NCBI GenBank assembly: GCA_019636375.1
Contig: JAHBXS010000002.1
Span: 585,621 to 649,620 of the forward strand
Length of the DNA stretch: 64,000 nucleotides
Reading direction: 5' to 3'
From: Pirellulaceae bacterium
GTDB lineage: Bacteria; Planctomycetota; Planctomycetia; Pirellulales; Pirellulaceae
In this document: positions 18,074 through 26,319 of the stretch, piece after piece
Layout: each line of letters begins with the position of its first letter
Position numbering within the stretch: the first letter of the stretch is position 1
Position numbers and translations under genes: made by a program
The notes under the pieces: model-generated
The model's input: the letters and a program-made list of their open reading frames with translations, nothing else
What the model was told of the DNA's origin: nothing
Database searches by the model: none

Positions 18074-18727
18074 CTACTTGTGGTAGTGGTCGAAGAACGT
18101 CTCAAACCTACCTCGCAAGTCCGAATTGTTTGGGTCAATAACTCGGTTGATGAACGTTGGAAAGTGCGCCACAAGCGAACGGACCATGCGATGTGGATTG
18201 ACCAAGTATTCAGGTGGCGAGCGAGAAGTTACATGAAATTCGTCAGTCGTAGTCTTCAAGTTGTTGTGAATCCACAAACCGCGCTTCGTGAAAGCAAGAT
18301 GGTAAAGGCCGTTGCGTAGCCGGTCACGAAACTGTTTGACGTGTGGAACATCATTGTCTTGGCGACTTCCATTCGCAGCCGCGAACGACGGGTATACATC
18401 GCAAAACCCATAGTTGAAATCGATTCCGGCGGTGCCCGATGTTTTCGAATTCGGATTTAGTGTCTTACCAATCATTTCAAAGTAGGAGGTAGAACACGCC
18501 AATAGCCCATACGCTGCGTGCGACCAAATGCTCGGGGGGTGATTAAATTCGATTGCCATTAGAGATGCGACGGCAGTTCCGAGTTGCCAGACATCGACGC
18601 GGCAACCAAACAGGTCGATTTTGTCGTCAATGGTTAGCGGGTCCGTCTTTCGGGACGCCAGTTCCATTGGGGCGATTTTGACCACTCCCGCGTCAAAGTC
18701 GATGTATTTGCTGTATCGATACGTCAT
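18074..18727 (-). CDS. Hypothetical protein with HEPN-type RX4H motif
   Basis: 217 aa from ATG 18727, 26 nt after attC-like site D; an in-frame start at 18781 would lie upstream of the site's right end. RNGLYH at residues 138-143 (in FRDRLRNGLYHLAFTKRG) fits the HEPN RX4H pattern. The N-terminal half has no recognised domain. Between attC-like sites D and C, hence a single-gene cassette. Function unknown; a toxin or abortive-infection role is a guess from motif and context. Confidence 0.55.
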   Translation of the reverse strand: MTYRYSKYIDFDAGVVKIAPMELASRKTDPLTIDDKIDLFGCRVDVWQLGTAVASLMAIEFNHPPSIWSHAAYGLLACSTSYFEMIGKTLNPNSKTSGTAGIDFNYGFCDVYPSFAAANGSRQDNDVPHVKQFRDRLRNGLYHLAFTKRGLWIHNNLKTTTDEFHVTSRSPPEYLVNPHRMVRSLVAHFPTFINRVIDPNNSDLRGRFETFFDHYHK

Positions 18728-18748
18728 CAGTGTGAACCTGTATAAGTC

Positions 18749-18840
18749 AGCGAACGGCAGCGGTAACCGAGCCGCCGCCAAAAAAACTCTGATTTCAAAA
18801 AACGTTTTACCGGCGGCTTGGGTTGACCGCTTTGTTATGT
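18749..18840 (-). other. attC-like site D
   Basis: On the minus strand: AAC (18834-18836), then GCGGTCAACC and AAGCCGCCG. After an apical TTTTTTGAAATCAG segment come CGGCGGCT and GGTTACCGCT, then GTT (18753-18755). Both inner arms pair. This is the most typical attC layout of the four (R''-L'' ... L'-R'). 92 bp. Confidence 0.7.
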
Positions 18841-18843
18841 TTC

Positions 18844-19344
18844 CTATGTCGCGGCGGCCTTGATCAACGCTCCAGCTGCTGCACCAAGAGTTGCCGTAAC
18901 GAGAGGATGTGACAAGAATGCTTGAAGCCGAGATTTCGCCTCCGTTTTCTCCTCATCGGACGCATCGGAGTCTTCAATGGCGGAAATCATAGATTCGATG
19001 ACCGATTGGACATGTTGAACATTGTAGTCTCCGATCTGAATCCCCTGTGAGTTGTGGATGTTGATGTTGGTGGTCTTACCACCGCCTTTTGGTCGGAGCG
19101 ATGTGTCTTTGCGCACAATCATTTTCCAATTGTCAGCGGCATCACTCATTCCACGAACAAACGTCGCCTCTTCGACCGTGTACATCTCAATTTTGCCGTT
19201 GGGCAATGGACGTTCGATCGAGTCACCATCGTCCACGTTCACATTCTCTCCAAATACACGCATGATGTTCTTCGAAAACGTAGCCTTGTAAGGCCCGTTT
19301 GATGTTCCATCGGCCTTGACGACGGTAATAGATTCAGTGGCCAT
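18844..19344 (-). CDS. Protein with RHIM-like amyloid signalling motif
   Basis: 166 aa from ATG 19344 (a TTG six codons earlier is possible). The N-terminal domain of about 85 residues is beta-rich and unrecognised. A Gly-rich linker leads to NINIHNSQGIQIGDYNVQ (19015-19068). The core IQIGDYN matches the RIP homotypic interaction motif (RHIM), and the human RIPK1 motif has the same NS.GIQIG.YN pattern. A helical segment with DASDEEKTEAKSRLQ and a small hydrophobic C-terminus (HPLVTATLGAAAGAL) follow. In bacteria such motifs act as amyloid adaptors between sensors and cell-death effectors. First cassette of the island, next to HEPN and TIR genes. Confidence 0.65.
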   Translation of the reverse strand: MATESITVVKADGTSNGPYKATFSKNIMRVFGENVNVDDGDSIERPLPNGKIEMYTVEEATFVRGMSDAADNWKMIVRKDTSLRPKGGGKTTNINIHNSQGIQIGDYNVQHVQSVIESMISAIEDSDASDEEKTEAKSRLQAFLSHPLVTATLGAAAGALIKAAAT

Positions 19345-20149
19345 TTGATCGAAGAGTGCCAATTTCGAATCCGGAAGTTGGGCAATCGGTTATTTGGAAA
19401 CATAACTTGTAATTATCATCGGATAGCGCGTGACAAGTTGATGAAACACGGCTAAAATCCCAGTTTCAGTGTAGATAAATTTTAATACACGGTCAACAAG
19501 TTGGTTTTTGGGGAAAAGCTCGGCTAGCGCGGATAATCCCGTGATGACGCGCTTGAGGTTGGGGAGGTGGAAGCTGGTGGGGCGAGGTTTGAAAATGGGG
19601 AGTTTTGTGCAGGAATTTGTTGGCGGATTTGATGTCGGACGTTTCTAGGGGCAGCGTTTATTGAGGTGATGAGCGGGGAAAATGTTCGGCAGGCGGGACA
19701 CCTGTGGTCCCGGATGGCGGCCAGGATGACAGCGGGCCAAGGCGGCAAGCTGGAGTAAGTACGGCAGGTATTGCGAGCGGGATGACTGCGATTTCGTGTG
19801 GAGGGATTTCGGTAATACGAAGAGCGTTGAGGCAATTAGGATCACCGATGACGAAACATGAGAAACGAAAGGGAGTCCATAATCTGGAATGAGCGTTTGC
19901 AATAAAGGGATGATTGATCCGTCTAATTCGTTGACGGTTCCGTTTGTTTAGTTGTGGAGAATAGGTAGACGGATGTGGCCTTTTTTGACGCCTTGAGTCG
20001 GGCGGGTGAGCGACTTTGAGAATCCAGGCCGGATGGTTGTTGTGAATGGCTAAAAAGGCTCGCGAATTTTGGTGACGCTTTCGAGCATGGGCATTTTTTA
20101 CCCCACATCTTTTACCAAAAATGATCCCTGATGATGAGTCTGGGCGGGG

Positions 20150-20372
20150 TTTTTGATGGGACGTTTTCAGGCTGGCTTTTGTTGGTAAAAGATGTGGGGT
20201 AAAAAATGTTGCGCGTGGTTTGTTAAATAAATTTTGGGAGCGGATGTCGTTTGTGATTTTTGATGGGACGATTTCAGGTTGGCCTTTTTTGGTAAAAGAT
20301 GTGGGGTAAAAGATGTTGCGAGTGGCTTGTTAGGTAAATGTTTGGAACAGATGTCGTTTGTGATTTTGGATG
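20150..20372. repeat. Tandem repeat, about 107-bp period
   Basis: Units start near 20150, 20257 and 20364 at GATGGGAC. Each full unit has CAGG(C/T)TGG, a GGTAAAAGATG element, GTTGCG.GTGG.TTGTTA and GGA.CGGATGTCGTTTGTGATTTT-like text. Two full units and a partial third. The interspersed repeat is therefore embedded in a larger duplicated block. Confidence 0.8.
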
Positions 20373-20448
20373 GGACTCTTTTAATTTCCATGACAGAGCG
20401 TTTGACACTCGGTTCGCAAGCGATTGGTTGTTACACAAATGTAAACAC

Positions 20449-20517
20449 GTTCACGGAGTGAACGGCCACGTACGCAGGTTCACGGAGTGAACGGCCACGT
20501 GGCTTTTCACTCCGTGA
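20449..20517. repeat. Palindromic CACGGAGTG repeats
   Basis: GTTCACGGAGTGAACGGCCA occurs at 20449 and again at 20478, and a related TTTTCACTCCGTGA follows at 20504-20517. Copies of the same family are seen near 12731-12752 and 42890-42933, always between genes. Confidence 0.8.
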
Positions 20518-20767
20518 GAAAGCGGAAGCACTGAAGTGACATTTCTCGACAAACCGCTTGGCTATGTGATTTGGCAAAGATCGAATTGGTTATCTTTCAG
20601 AGATCATGCCGTGATCGGTTACCGCCGGTTAAACCGGCGGCATGGCGACCGCGAAAACCATGGGATGAGACAAGAAACGGAAACATTTCCCGGACATTCT
20701 GAGGTGCATTAAGCCGTACGATCTCCAAGTCCGACGGGCACTCGCAATTCGACTTGTCAAAAATCGC

Positions 20768-21535
20768 TCACCATCCGCGAGCGTCCACGATGAACATCGC
20801 GTTGTACGCGAGATGAGCAAGCACGGCAATTGCCAAACCTCGGTTCAGAAATACCAGCGAGAAAGCTACCCCCACCAGGAAGCGACACATAAACCCCAAC
20901 CACTCAAACGGGTTCCCGGCTGGATTCAAGATCGTGTAGTGAAACGCTGAAAACAAAAGACTCGTGGACACAACTGCGAGCACTAGGTTGGCGCGAGGGA
21001 CTCGCAGATAACGGTTCAGTGAAACAACCACCCCCGTCAATAAGACAAACCGAAACACCACTTCCTCCACAACCGCAGCTCCACAATACCTGGCGAATTG
21101 TTCAATCCAATCTAGTGACGAAGCCGCAGTTGACGACACGGCCCCCTCCCCTAGCTCAATCGATGTCGCAAAACCAAGCTGCAGGACTCGCGTGCCAAAA
21201 AAAATCATTAGCCCCAACACTAAGGCTTCACCTGCCGCAAACCCAAGATGCCTCGAATCGACCTCCCAGTTGTCTCCCGATTTTCGATGCCACCACCAGA
21301 CGAGGCCCAGACAAACACCGGGGATCACCAACGGCGGCACAAACCCCATCCAAGAAAACAACAAATGCTCCAATCCACTTCGGGCTTGTGGGTTGCCCGA
21401 CGTGAAGGCCCAAATTTCGTAAATCACTGACAGCGGCAGTAACCAGAACACCGCAAAGGCCGGGCGGCGAGTCTGCTCCATGTAGTGCCGATCCTTGCGG
21501 GCACGCTTTGGTGAACTGATTGTCTCTACGTTCAT
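20768..21535 (-). CDS. CPBP-family intramembrane metalloprotease
   Basis: 255 aa polytopic membrane protein of the CPBP (CAAX protease and bacteriocin-processing, Abi) family. The conserved motifs are VVEEVVFRFVLL (EExxxR), FSAFHY and HLAYN, which hold the catalytic Glu and His residues. At least six hydrophobic segments. It begins 15 bp after ung and is probably the last gene of recJ-ung-CPBP; the link to DNA repair is positional only. Substrate unknown. Confidence 0.88.
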   Translation of the reverse strand: MNVETISSPKRARKDRHYMEQTRRPAFAVFWLLPLSVIYEIWAFTSGNPQARSGLEHLLFSWMGFVPPLVIPGVCLGLVWWWHRKSGDNWEVDSRHLGFAAGEALVLGLMIFFGTRVLQLGFATSIELGEGAVSSTAASSLDWIEQFARYCGAAVVEEVVFRFVLLTGVVVSLNRYLRVPRANLVLAVVSTSLLFSAFHYTILNPAGNPFEWLGFMCRFLVGVAFSLVFLNRGLAIAVLAHLAYNAMFIVDARGW

Positions 21536-21550
21536 CCGACTTCCCGACCT

Positions 21551-22288
21551 TTAAACCCAATGAAATCGGGTTTGACCTTTCGAATCAATCGCCGCGGATT
21601 CGGTCAATTGCCAATCGATTGGCGGGTCCCCGAAATCTACCAAATGCTGATTGATCATTGAGAAGGGGCGGCTACCAAAGAAGCCTCGATGTGCAGAGAG
21701 TGGCGAAGGATGGGGGGCCTTGAGCACCACATGCTCGGTACCCGCCAACATCAGTTCCTTCCTCCACGCCGACCGCCCCCACAATACAAACACGATCCGC
21801 TGCGAACTCTTGGCTAATACCTCGATTACCGCGTCCGTAAACCAAGTCCAACCGAAAGCCTCATGCGACAACGGTTCTCCCTCACGAACAGTCAAAATCG
21901 TGTTCAATAAAAAAACCCCCTGCTCTGCCCAGCTCGTGAGGTCACCTGTTTCCGGAGCCGAGCACCCCAAGTCAGCCTCTAACTCCCTAAAAATATTCCG
22001 TAAAGAGGGTGGAAATTTTGTCGGCGGCAAAACCGAAAAACTTAATCCGTGAGCCTGACCGGGGCGATGGTAAGGGTCTTGCCCCAAAATCACCACCCGC
22101 ACTCGCTCCAGCGGCGTCAGCCAGAAAGCACGAAAGACATCTTCCGCCAACGGGTAAACTGTCGCCGATTCCCGCTCTTTTTCAACACTGGCCGCCAATC
22201 TAACCACTCGCTCGGAACTCAAGATCGAACCCAAGGCTCGTCCCCACACCGATTCATAAGGAAAGTGTTCAGCAAACGGTTTTCCCAT
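21551..22288 (-). CDS. ung: Uracil-DNA glycosylase
   Basis: Family 1 UNG that removes uracil from DNA. 245 aa from ATG 22288, which has GGAG at a suitable distance; an upstream in-frame TTG is less likely. Motifs: GQDPYHRPGQAHGLSF (catalytic Asp, water-activating loop) and HPSPLSAHRGFFGSRPFS (Leu intercalation loop). Follows recJ by 46 bp and precedes the CPBP gene by 15 bp. Confidence 0.97.
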   Translation of the reverse strand: MGKPFAEHFPYESVWGRALGSILSSERVVRLAASVEKERESATVYPLAEDVFRAFWLTPLERVRVVILGQDPYHRPGQAHGLSFSVLPPTKFPPSLRNIFRELEADLGCSAPETGDLTSWAEQGVFLLNTILTVREGEPLSHEAFGWTWFTDAVIEVLAKSSQRIVFVLWGRSAWRKELMLAGTEHVVLKAPHPSPLSAHRGFFGSRPFSMINQHLVDFGDPPIDWQLTESAAIDSKGQTRFHWV

Positions 22289-22334
22289 GTCGAAACACTC
22301 CTGCTCCTTGATGGCCAACAGACAAGGCCAAATT

Positions 22335-24098
22335 CTAGATCGAAACGACCGGTGCTCCGTGACGAGTCAAACGAAAGTCCAACAGATGCAACTCCACGCT
22401 TGAGTATCCTCGAAACTCGTTGATCACCGGCTTGAAGGCAAAATCATACGCCTCATCGTTACGAAACTGTTCGGCCCATTCGCCCTGACCAAACGCAACA
22501 CACCTCATCCCGACATCCGCTTGTCGAATTTGCAGTGAGAGATGCCGCCCATCGCTCCCCATTTTTTTCGGCTCGCCATTCAACTGCACGTTATGAACGC
22601 AGAGCACCGGTCGCGGGTTCCCCTGGCCAAAGGGAGCCAATTGTTCGATGCCGCGAACCACTTCCAAGTTCAATTGGCACAATGCAACCTCGGCATCAAT
22701 CGCCAATTCAGGTTGCCGTTGTTCAATCGAAAGCGATTGCGAAACATATTCACAAAAGGACTCCCGAAACGGAGCGATTTGATCGTGCCGAATGGTCAAA
22801 CCCGCCGCTGCTGCATGGCCGCCAAAACTCACTAAATGCTGCCGACAAGCATGCAGGGCCTCGTGCAGGTTGAACCCAGGTACTGATCGCGCCGATCCCG
22901 TCGCCTCTTCTCCTGCCAGCGGATCATTCCGCAAGACCACCGTCGGTCGATAATAGCGCTCCGCGATTCGGCCCGCAGCAATTCCCAACACCCCCTGATG
23001 CCAACTAGGATCGGCAAAAACCAAAGCCGGTTCCTGTTCGGGGTCAAATTCGTTTTCGATTTGTTTCTTGACATCGCGCATGATCGCCCGTTCCAGGCTG
23101 TCGCGACTCTTGTTGAGGTTATCGAGATACTCGGCCAGTTGTTCGGCCCGTTGTTCTTGATCGCACAGTAGCAATTCCACTCCCAATTGTGCTTGACCCA
23201 ACCGCCCAGCGGCATTCAAACGCGGGCCAAGCGAAAACGCGACATCCTCCGCCGCAAGTTCCTTGTGAGGGTCAAGTTTGGCAAATCGCATCAACGCGCG
23301 AAAGCCAATCGGTGCATGAGTTTTTAATAGCTTCAAACCCTGCATCACGAGGATGCGATTTTCATCCACCAGCGGTACCACGTCGGCAATGGTCCCCACA
23401 GCCGCCAAACCCCACAGCTTCAAAAGCATCTCCCGTAAAGCTGGCGGCAGCTTAGTCGCCTGGGCGTGGCTTTGACACAAAGCCCAAGCTAATTTGAAGG
23501 CCACTGCGGCACCGCATAGCCCCGCAAAAGGGTAACTCGAATCCGGCAATCCCGGATGAACAATCGCATTAGCAGGGGGCAACTTGGCACCCGGCAAATG
23601 GTGGTCGGTGACCACGATCTCCATCCCCAATTGTCGGGCCATTTCGACTTCTTCAAAACTTGCAACTCCGCAATCAACCGTTACCACCAGATCAGTTCCG
23701 GCCTCTTTGAGTTTTCGAATTTGGTCACAGTTCAATCCGTAACCATCCTCCAAACGGCTGGGGACAAAATAACCGACATTGCCCCCGATTTGTCGCAAAC
23801 ATTGGCATAGGATCGCCGTGGCGGTCATCCCATCGCAGTCGTAGTCACCATACACCACGACCCGCTTCTCTTGCTGCACGGCTTTTAATAACACGCTGAC
23901 AGCGTCGGTCACTCCGGGTAGTTCTTCCGGCAACCTCAGATCACTCATCCGATTGTTAATAAACGAATCTAGCTGAGCGGCGCTCGTAACATCACGACTT
24001 GCCAAAATTTGTGCGACGACGGGGGAGAGTTTATGCCGCCGACACAAATCATCGACGATTTGTTGGTTATGCGGCTTGATAACCCAGCGTTTGTTCAT
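22335..24098 (-). CDS. recJ: Single-stranded-DNA exonuclease RecJ
   Basis: 587 aa 5'-3' ssDNA exonuclease of recombination and mismatch repair. DHH motifs: VVVYGDYDCDGMTATAIL (DxD), LVVTVDCG, VTDHHLPGA, then the DHHA1 part SVPGFNLHEALHAC...SFGGHAAAAGLTI, and a C-terminal OB-fold that ends with the gene. Full length for the family. First gene of a recJ-ung-CPBP run. Confidence 0.96.
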   Translation of the reverse strand: MNKRWVIKPHNQQIVDDLCRRHKLSPVVAQILASRDVTSAAQLDSFINNRMSDLRLPEELPGVTDAVSVLLKAVQQEKRVVVYGDYDCDGMTATAILCQCLRQIGGNVGYFVPSRLEDGYGLNCDQIRKLKEAGTDLVVTVDCGVASFEEVEMARQLGMEIVVTDHHLPGAKLPPANAIVHPGLPDSSYPFAGLCGAAVAFKLAWALCQSHAQATKLPPALREMLLKLWGLAAVGTIADVVPLVDENRILVMQGLKLLKTHAPIGFRALMRFAKLDPHKELAAEDVAFSLGPRLNAAGRLGQAQLGVELLLCDQEQRAEQLAEYLDNLNKSRDSLERAIMRDVKKQIENEFDPEQEPALVFADPSWHQGVLGIAAGRIAERYYRPTVVLRNDPLAGEEATGSARSVPGFNLHEALHACRQHLVSFGGHAAAAGLTIRHDQIAPFRESFCEYVSQSLSIEQRQPELAIDAEVALCQLNLEVVRGIEQLAPFGQGNPRPVLCVHNVQLNGEPKKMGSDGRHLSLQIRQADVGMRCVAFGQGEWAEQFRNDEAYDFAFKPVINEFRGYSSVELHLLDFRLTRHGAPVVSI

Positions 24099-24287
24099 CG
24101 ATCCATCCTGAATTGCAAAACAGGGCCAAGGCGTTAGACTTCAAGTGCGATCTGATTTCAACAGTCTGACGATTAAGCCAGTTTATCGATGCGGGCCAGC
24201 AATGCAACCTTGCTATCAATCGTGGCTAGTCAATTCGAATCGGAATTTTCAAACGGCAAAAAAAACCCGATCATTCCGCAACAGTCC

Positions 24288-24325
24288 CCCAAAAAAGAAT
24301 CCCGCCAACTTTATCCATTGGCGGG
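24288..24325 (-). terminator. Rho-independent terminator downstream of rpmG
   Basis: On the minus strand, CCCGCCAA and TTGGCGGG form an 8-bp stem with a 9-nt loop, followed by ATTCTTTTTTG. It lies about 140 bp past the rpmG stop; no gene lies between. Confidence 0.8.
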
Positions 24326-24466
24326 AAACGATCTGATTGAAATCACTCTGATCGGATTCGGCAGAAATTCGTTTGCACCACTTGAACCAAGGGGTATTCC
24401 ACCGAACGCAACATTTTCTGAAAGCGAAGTGCGAGTTCGAGCTAAAACCTTTAGCCGCGTTTCAGC

Positions 24467-24631
24467 CTATTTCTTCTTTTCGTTGTGAATCGTGTGTTTT
24501 CGCAGGCGAGGGCAATATTTTTTGAGCTTCAACTTTTCACCCCCAGTTTTTCGACGCAGGGTGTAGTTGTAGTCCCCTGTTTCCTCACAAACGAGGTGGA
24601 CTACTTCCAATTTTTTCTTCGATTTGGCCAT
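24467..24631 (-). CDS. rpmG: 50S ribosomal protein L33
   Basis: 54 aa starting [20 protein letters not shown], then [11 protein letters not shown] and [20 protein letters not shown], the usual L33 sequence. Start ATG 24631, stop TAG 24467. Of the two Cys pairs of zinc-binding L33 only single cysteines remain (C15, C40), so it is the zinc-independent type. It stands alone with a terminator downstream. Confidence 0.95.
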   Translation of the reverse strand: MAKSKKKLEVVHLVCEETGDYNYTLRRKTGGEKLKLKKYCPRLRKHTIHNEKKK

Positions 24632-24818
24632 GAGAATATCTTACAGATCGGTGTTACGGATTTACTCTTCCCCGTCAATTTGAGTTGAAAAGTATACCAA
24701 AAGTTGGTCGAAAGGTTAAGACCTTCCTTTTTCGCAAAAACAGCGGCAAAGTGACCCTAAATTGACAAACCAAGGCTCTCAAAGTTGGTCTTTTGAAAAC
24801 GGCCGAACCGGCACAGAA

Positions 24819-25916
24819 CTAAGTCAAAGTTTCGCCGATGGGGAGTGGGCGTCCGTACAAAAACCCCTGGCCAAGGTGAAAACCCATGTCGAGCAACAAC
24901 TCATGGCTGGCCTCGTTTTCTACACCTTCAGCCAACGTTTTGATCCCCAAATCGTTGACCATTTTCGTAAACGAGCGGATCAATTCCTGGTGAGCCGGTG
25001 TTGCCGCGTCGATATTTTTCGTCAATTGCATATCGAATTTTAAGTAATCAGGACGAATTTCCGCCAATTCAACCAATCGCGATTGCCCAACCCCGAAATC
25101 GTCAAACGCCAATTGCATGTCGAGATCATGCAAAACCGCGCGCAAACGCTTGATGACCACCAGTTGTGCTCGGGCTCCCTCGTGAATCTCAACCGCGATC
25201 GATTGCTGAGGTGCAAGCTCACGTAAAGTCGCCAGAGAATGCAGCAAGCGACTCGTTCCAATTTCATTCGGATGGGTATTCACAAACAACGTTGACCCCT
25301 TTAAACGCGGCTGGGCCACCTGAACTCCTCGAAAACGAAATCCCTCACTGAGTTCGGCTTCCATGTTCAACTGAGTCGCCGCACGGAACATCTCGTCTGG
25401 CATTTGCAAGCCATACAATCGACTCCGCCCCAACACCTCATGCCCGACGACCTGTCGGTCCACCATCGAAACAATTGGTTGATAAAAAGGGAGTAGACCT
25501 CCATCGTTGATCAGTCGGTCAAATTGCATGATGGCCAGGGCACCATCCTCGGACGCATGGGAAACGGTGCGACTCCCGGTGTCCGCGCCACTTCGATTGA
25601 CTCTGAAAACCATTTTGGCAAATTGAATTAAATCACTAGATTTTAGCTCGACTTCACCTCGGACTTTGGCTCCATTCAAATAGGTCCCGTTGGTGCTCGA
25701 CAAGTCTTTGAGATACAACCGCTCTCCGACGACCCGCAATTCGGCATGGCGACTAGAAACAGAAGTGGTTGGCAAACAAAGATTGGATGCCGCACTTCGC
25801 CCGACAGAGAACGAGTCCCCGATGATCGCGATGTGTTGCACCTGCCCGTCTTCAGTCGTCTGCCCAATGAGCTTCCAAACGACCTTATTGCAAATTGACT
25901 CGCTGTCTACCAGCAT
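24819..25916 (-). CDS. FHA-EAL domain protein (putative c-di-GMP phosphodiesterase)
   Basis: 365 aa from ATG 25916, preceded by AGGA; the frame is open further upstream but unlike a protein. Residues about 25-105 form an FHA phosphothreonine-binding domain (SVGRSAASNLCL, SSRHAEL, LSSTNGTYLNG). Residues about 140-360 form an EAL domain: EVLGR in place of EALxR, LFVNTHPNE, VEIHEGA, LAFDDFGVGQSRL, YLKFDMQL, AEGVEN and GQGFLYGRPL. All the metal and catalytic acidic residues appear present, so it may hydrolyse c-di-GMP under control of a phosphorylated partner. It is divergent from an AAA ATPase gene that precedes a Ser/Thr kinase gene, a possible source of that phosphorylation. Confidence 0.9.
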   Translation of the reverse strand: MLVDSESICNKVVWKLIGQTTEDGQVQHIAIIGDSFSVGRSAASNLCLPTTSVSSRHAELRVVGERLYLKDLSSTNGTYLNGAKVRGEVELKSSDLIQFAKMVFRVNRSGADTGSRTVSHASEDGALAIMQFDRLINDGGLLPFYQPIVSMVDRQVVGHEVLGRSRLYGLQMPDEMFRAATQLNMEAELSEGFRFRGVQVAQPRLKGSTLFVNTHPNEIGTSRLLHSLATLRELAPQQSIAVEIHEGARAQLVVIKRLRAVLHDLDMQLAFDDFGVGQSRLVELAEIRPDYLKFDMQLTKNIDAATPAHQELIRSFTKMVNDLGIKTLAEGVENEASHELLLDMGFHLGQGFLYGRPLPIGETLT

Positions 25917-26319
25917 CACAAAATTCCTAGCTGAGAACATGTTGTGGGATAAATTAACATCCCCTTTGGAATTGATTAGGTCTTGAATTGAGCAAGTCCG
26001 CCTCCCTTTTATTGAAAAACCAAGTAAAACACGGCGACAGAATCCAGCAATATTGAACTTGCAAGTTGTATTGTATATGCGGCTCGCGCGGCCTCGGAGC
26101 GAGAGATTAAGCGAACGATGTTTTTCGAATGATGTCTCCACCTTCCTGGGCGGGATGTTACCCAACGTGAGGCTTGAACTGACCGCTTTGTTTCAGATTT
26201 CGAGGAAATTTTTTGTCCATGCGATTTAGAGGACCTATAGTTCCTGGCTTGTCAAACACAGGCGGATTCTTTGATTTCGCATATTTTGACTCCATTTTTC
26301 CTACATCGAGAGGGTTTCT
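25917..26319. other. Divergent intergenic region
   Basis: About 400 bp between the FHA-EAL gene (-) and the AAA ATPase gene (+). It should hold both promoters; no specific site was recognised. Confidence 0.5.

Larger units (their letters stand above)
19345..20767. other. Gene-free repeat-rich border of the accessory island
   Basis: About 1.4 kb with no convincing gene; open frames overlap on both strands and are low in complexity. It contains three copies of the GGTAAAAGATG repeat (20092-20116, 20184-20208, 20291-20315), a tandem repeat of about 107 bp and palindromic CACGGAGTG repeats. Confidence 0.7.

Noticed and set aside
20167..20391. 74-aa frame with an internal repeat
   Set aside because: It is the translation of the 107-bp tandem repeat.
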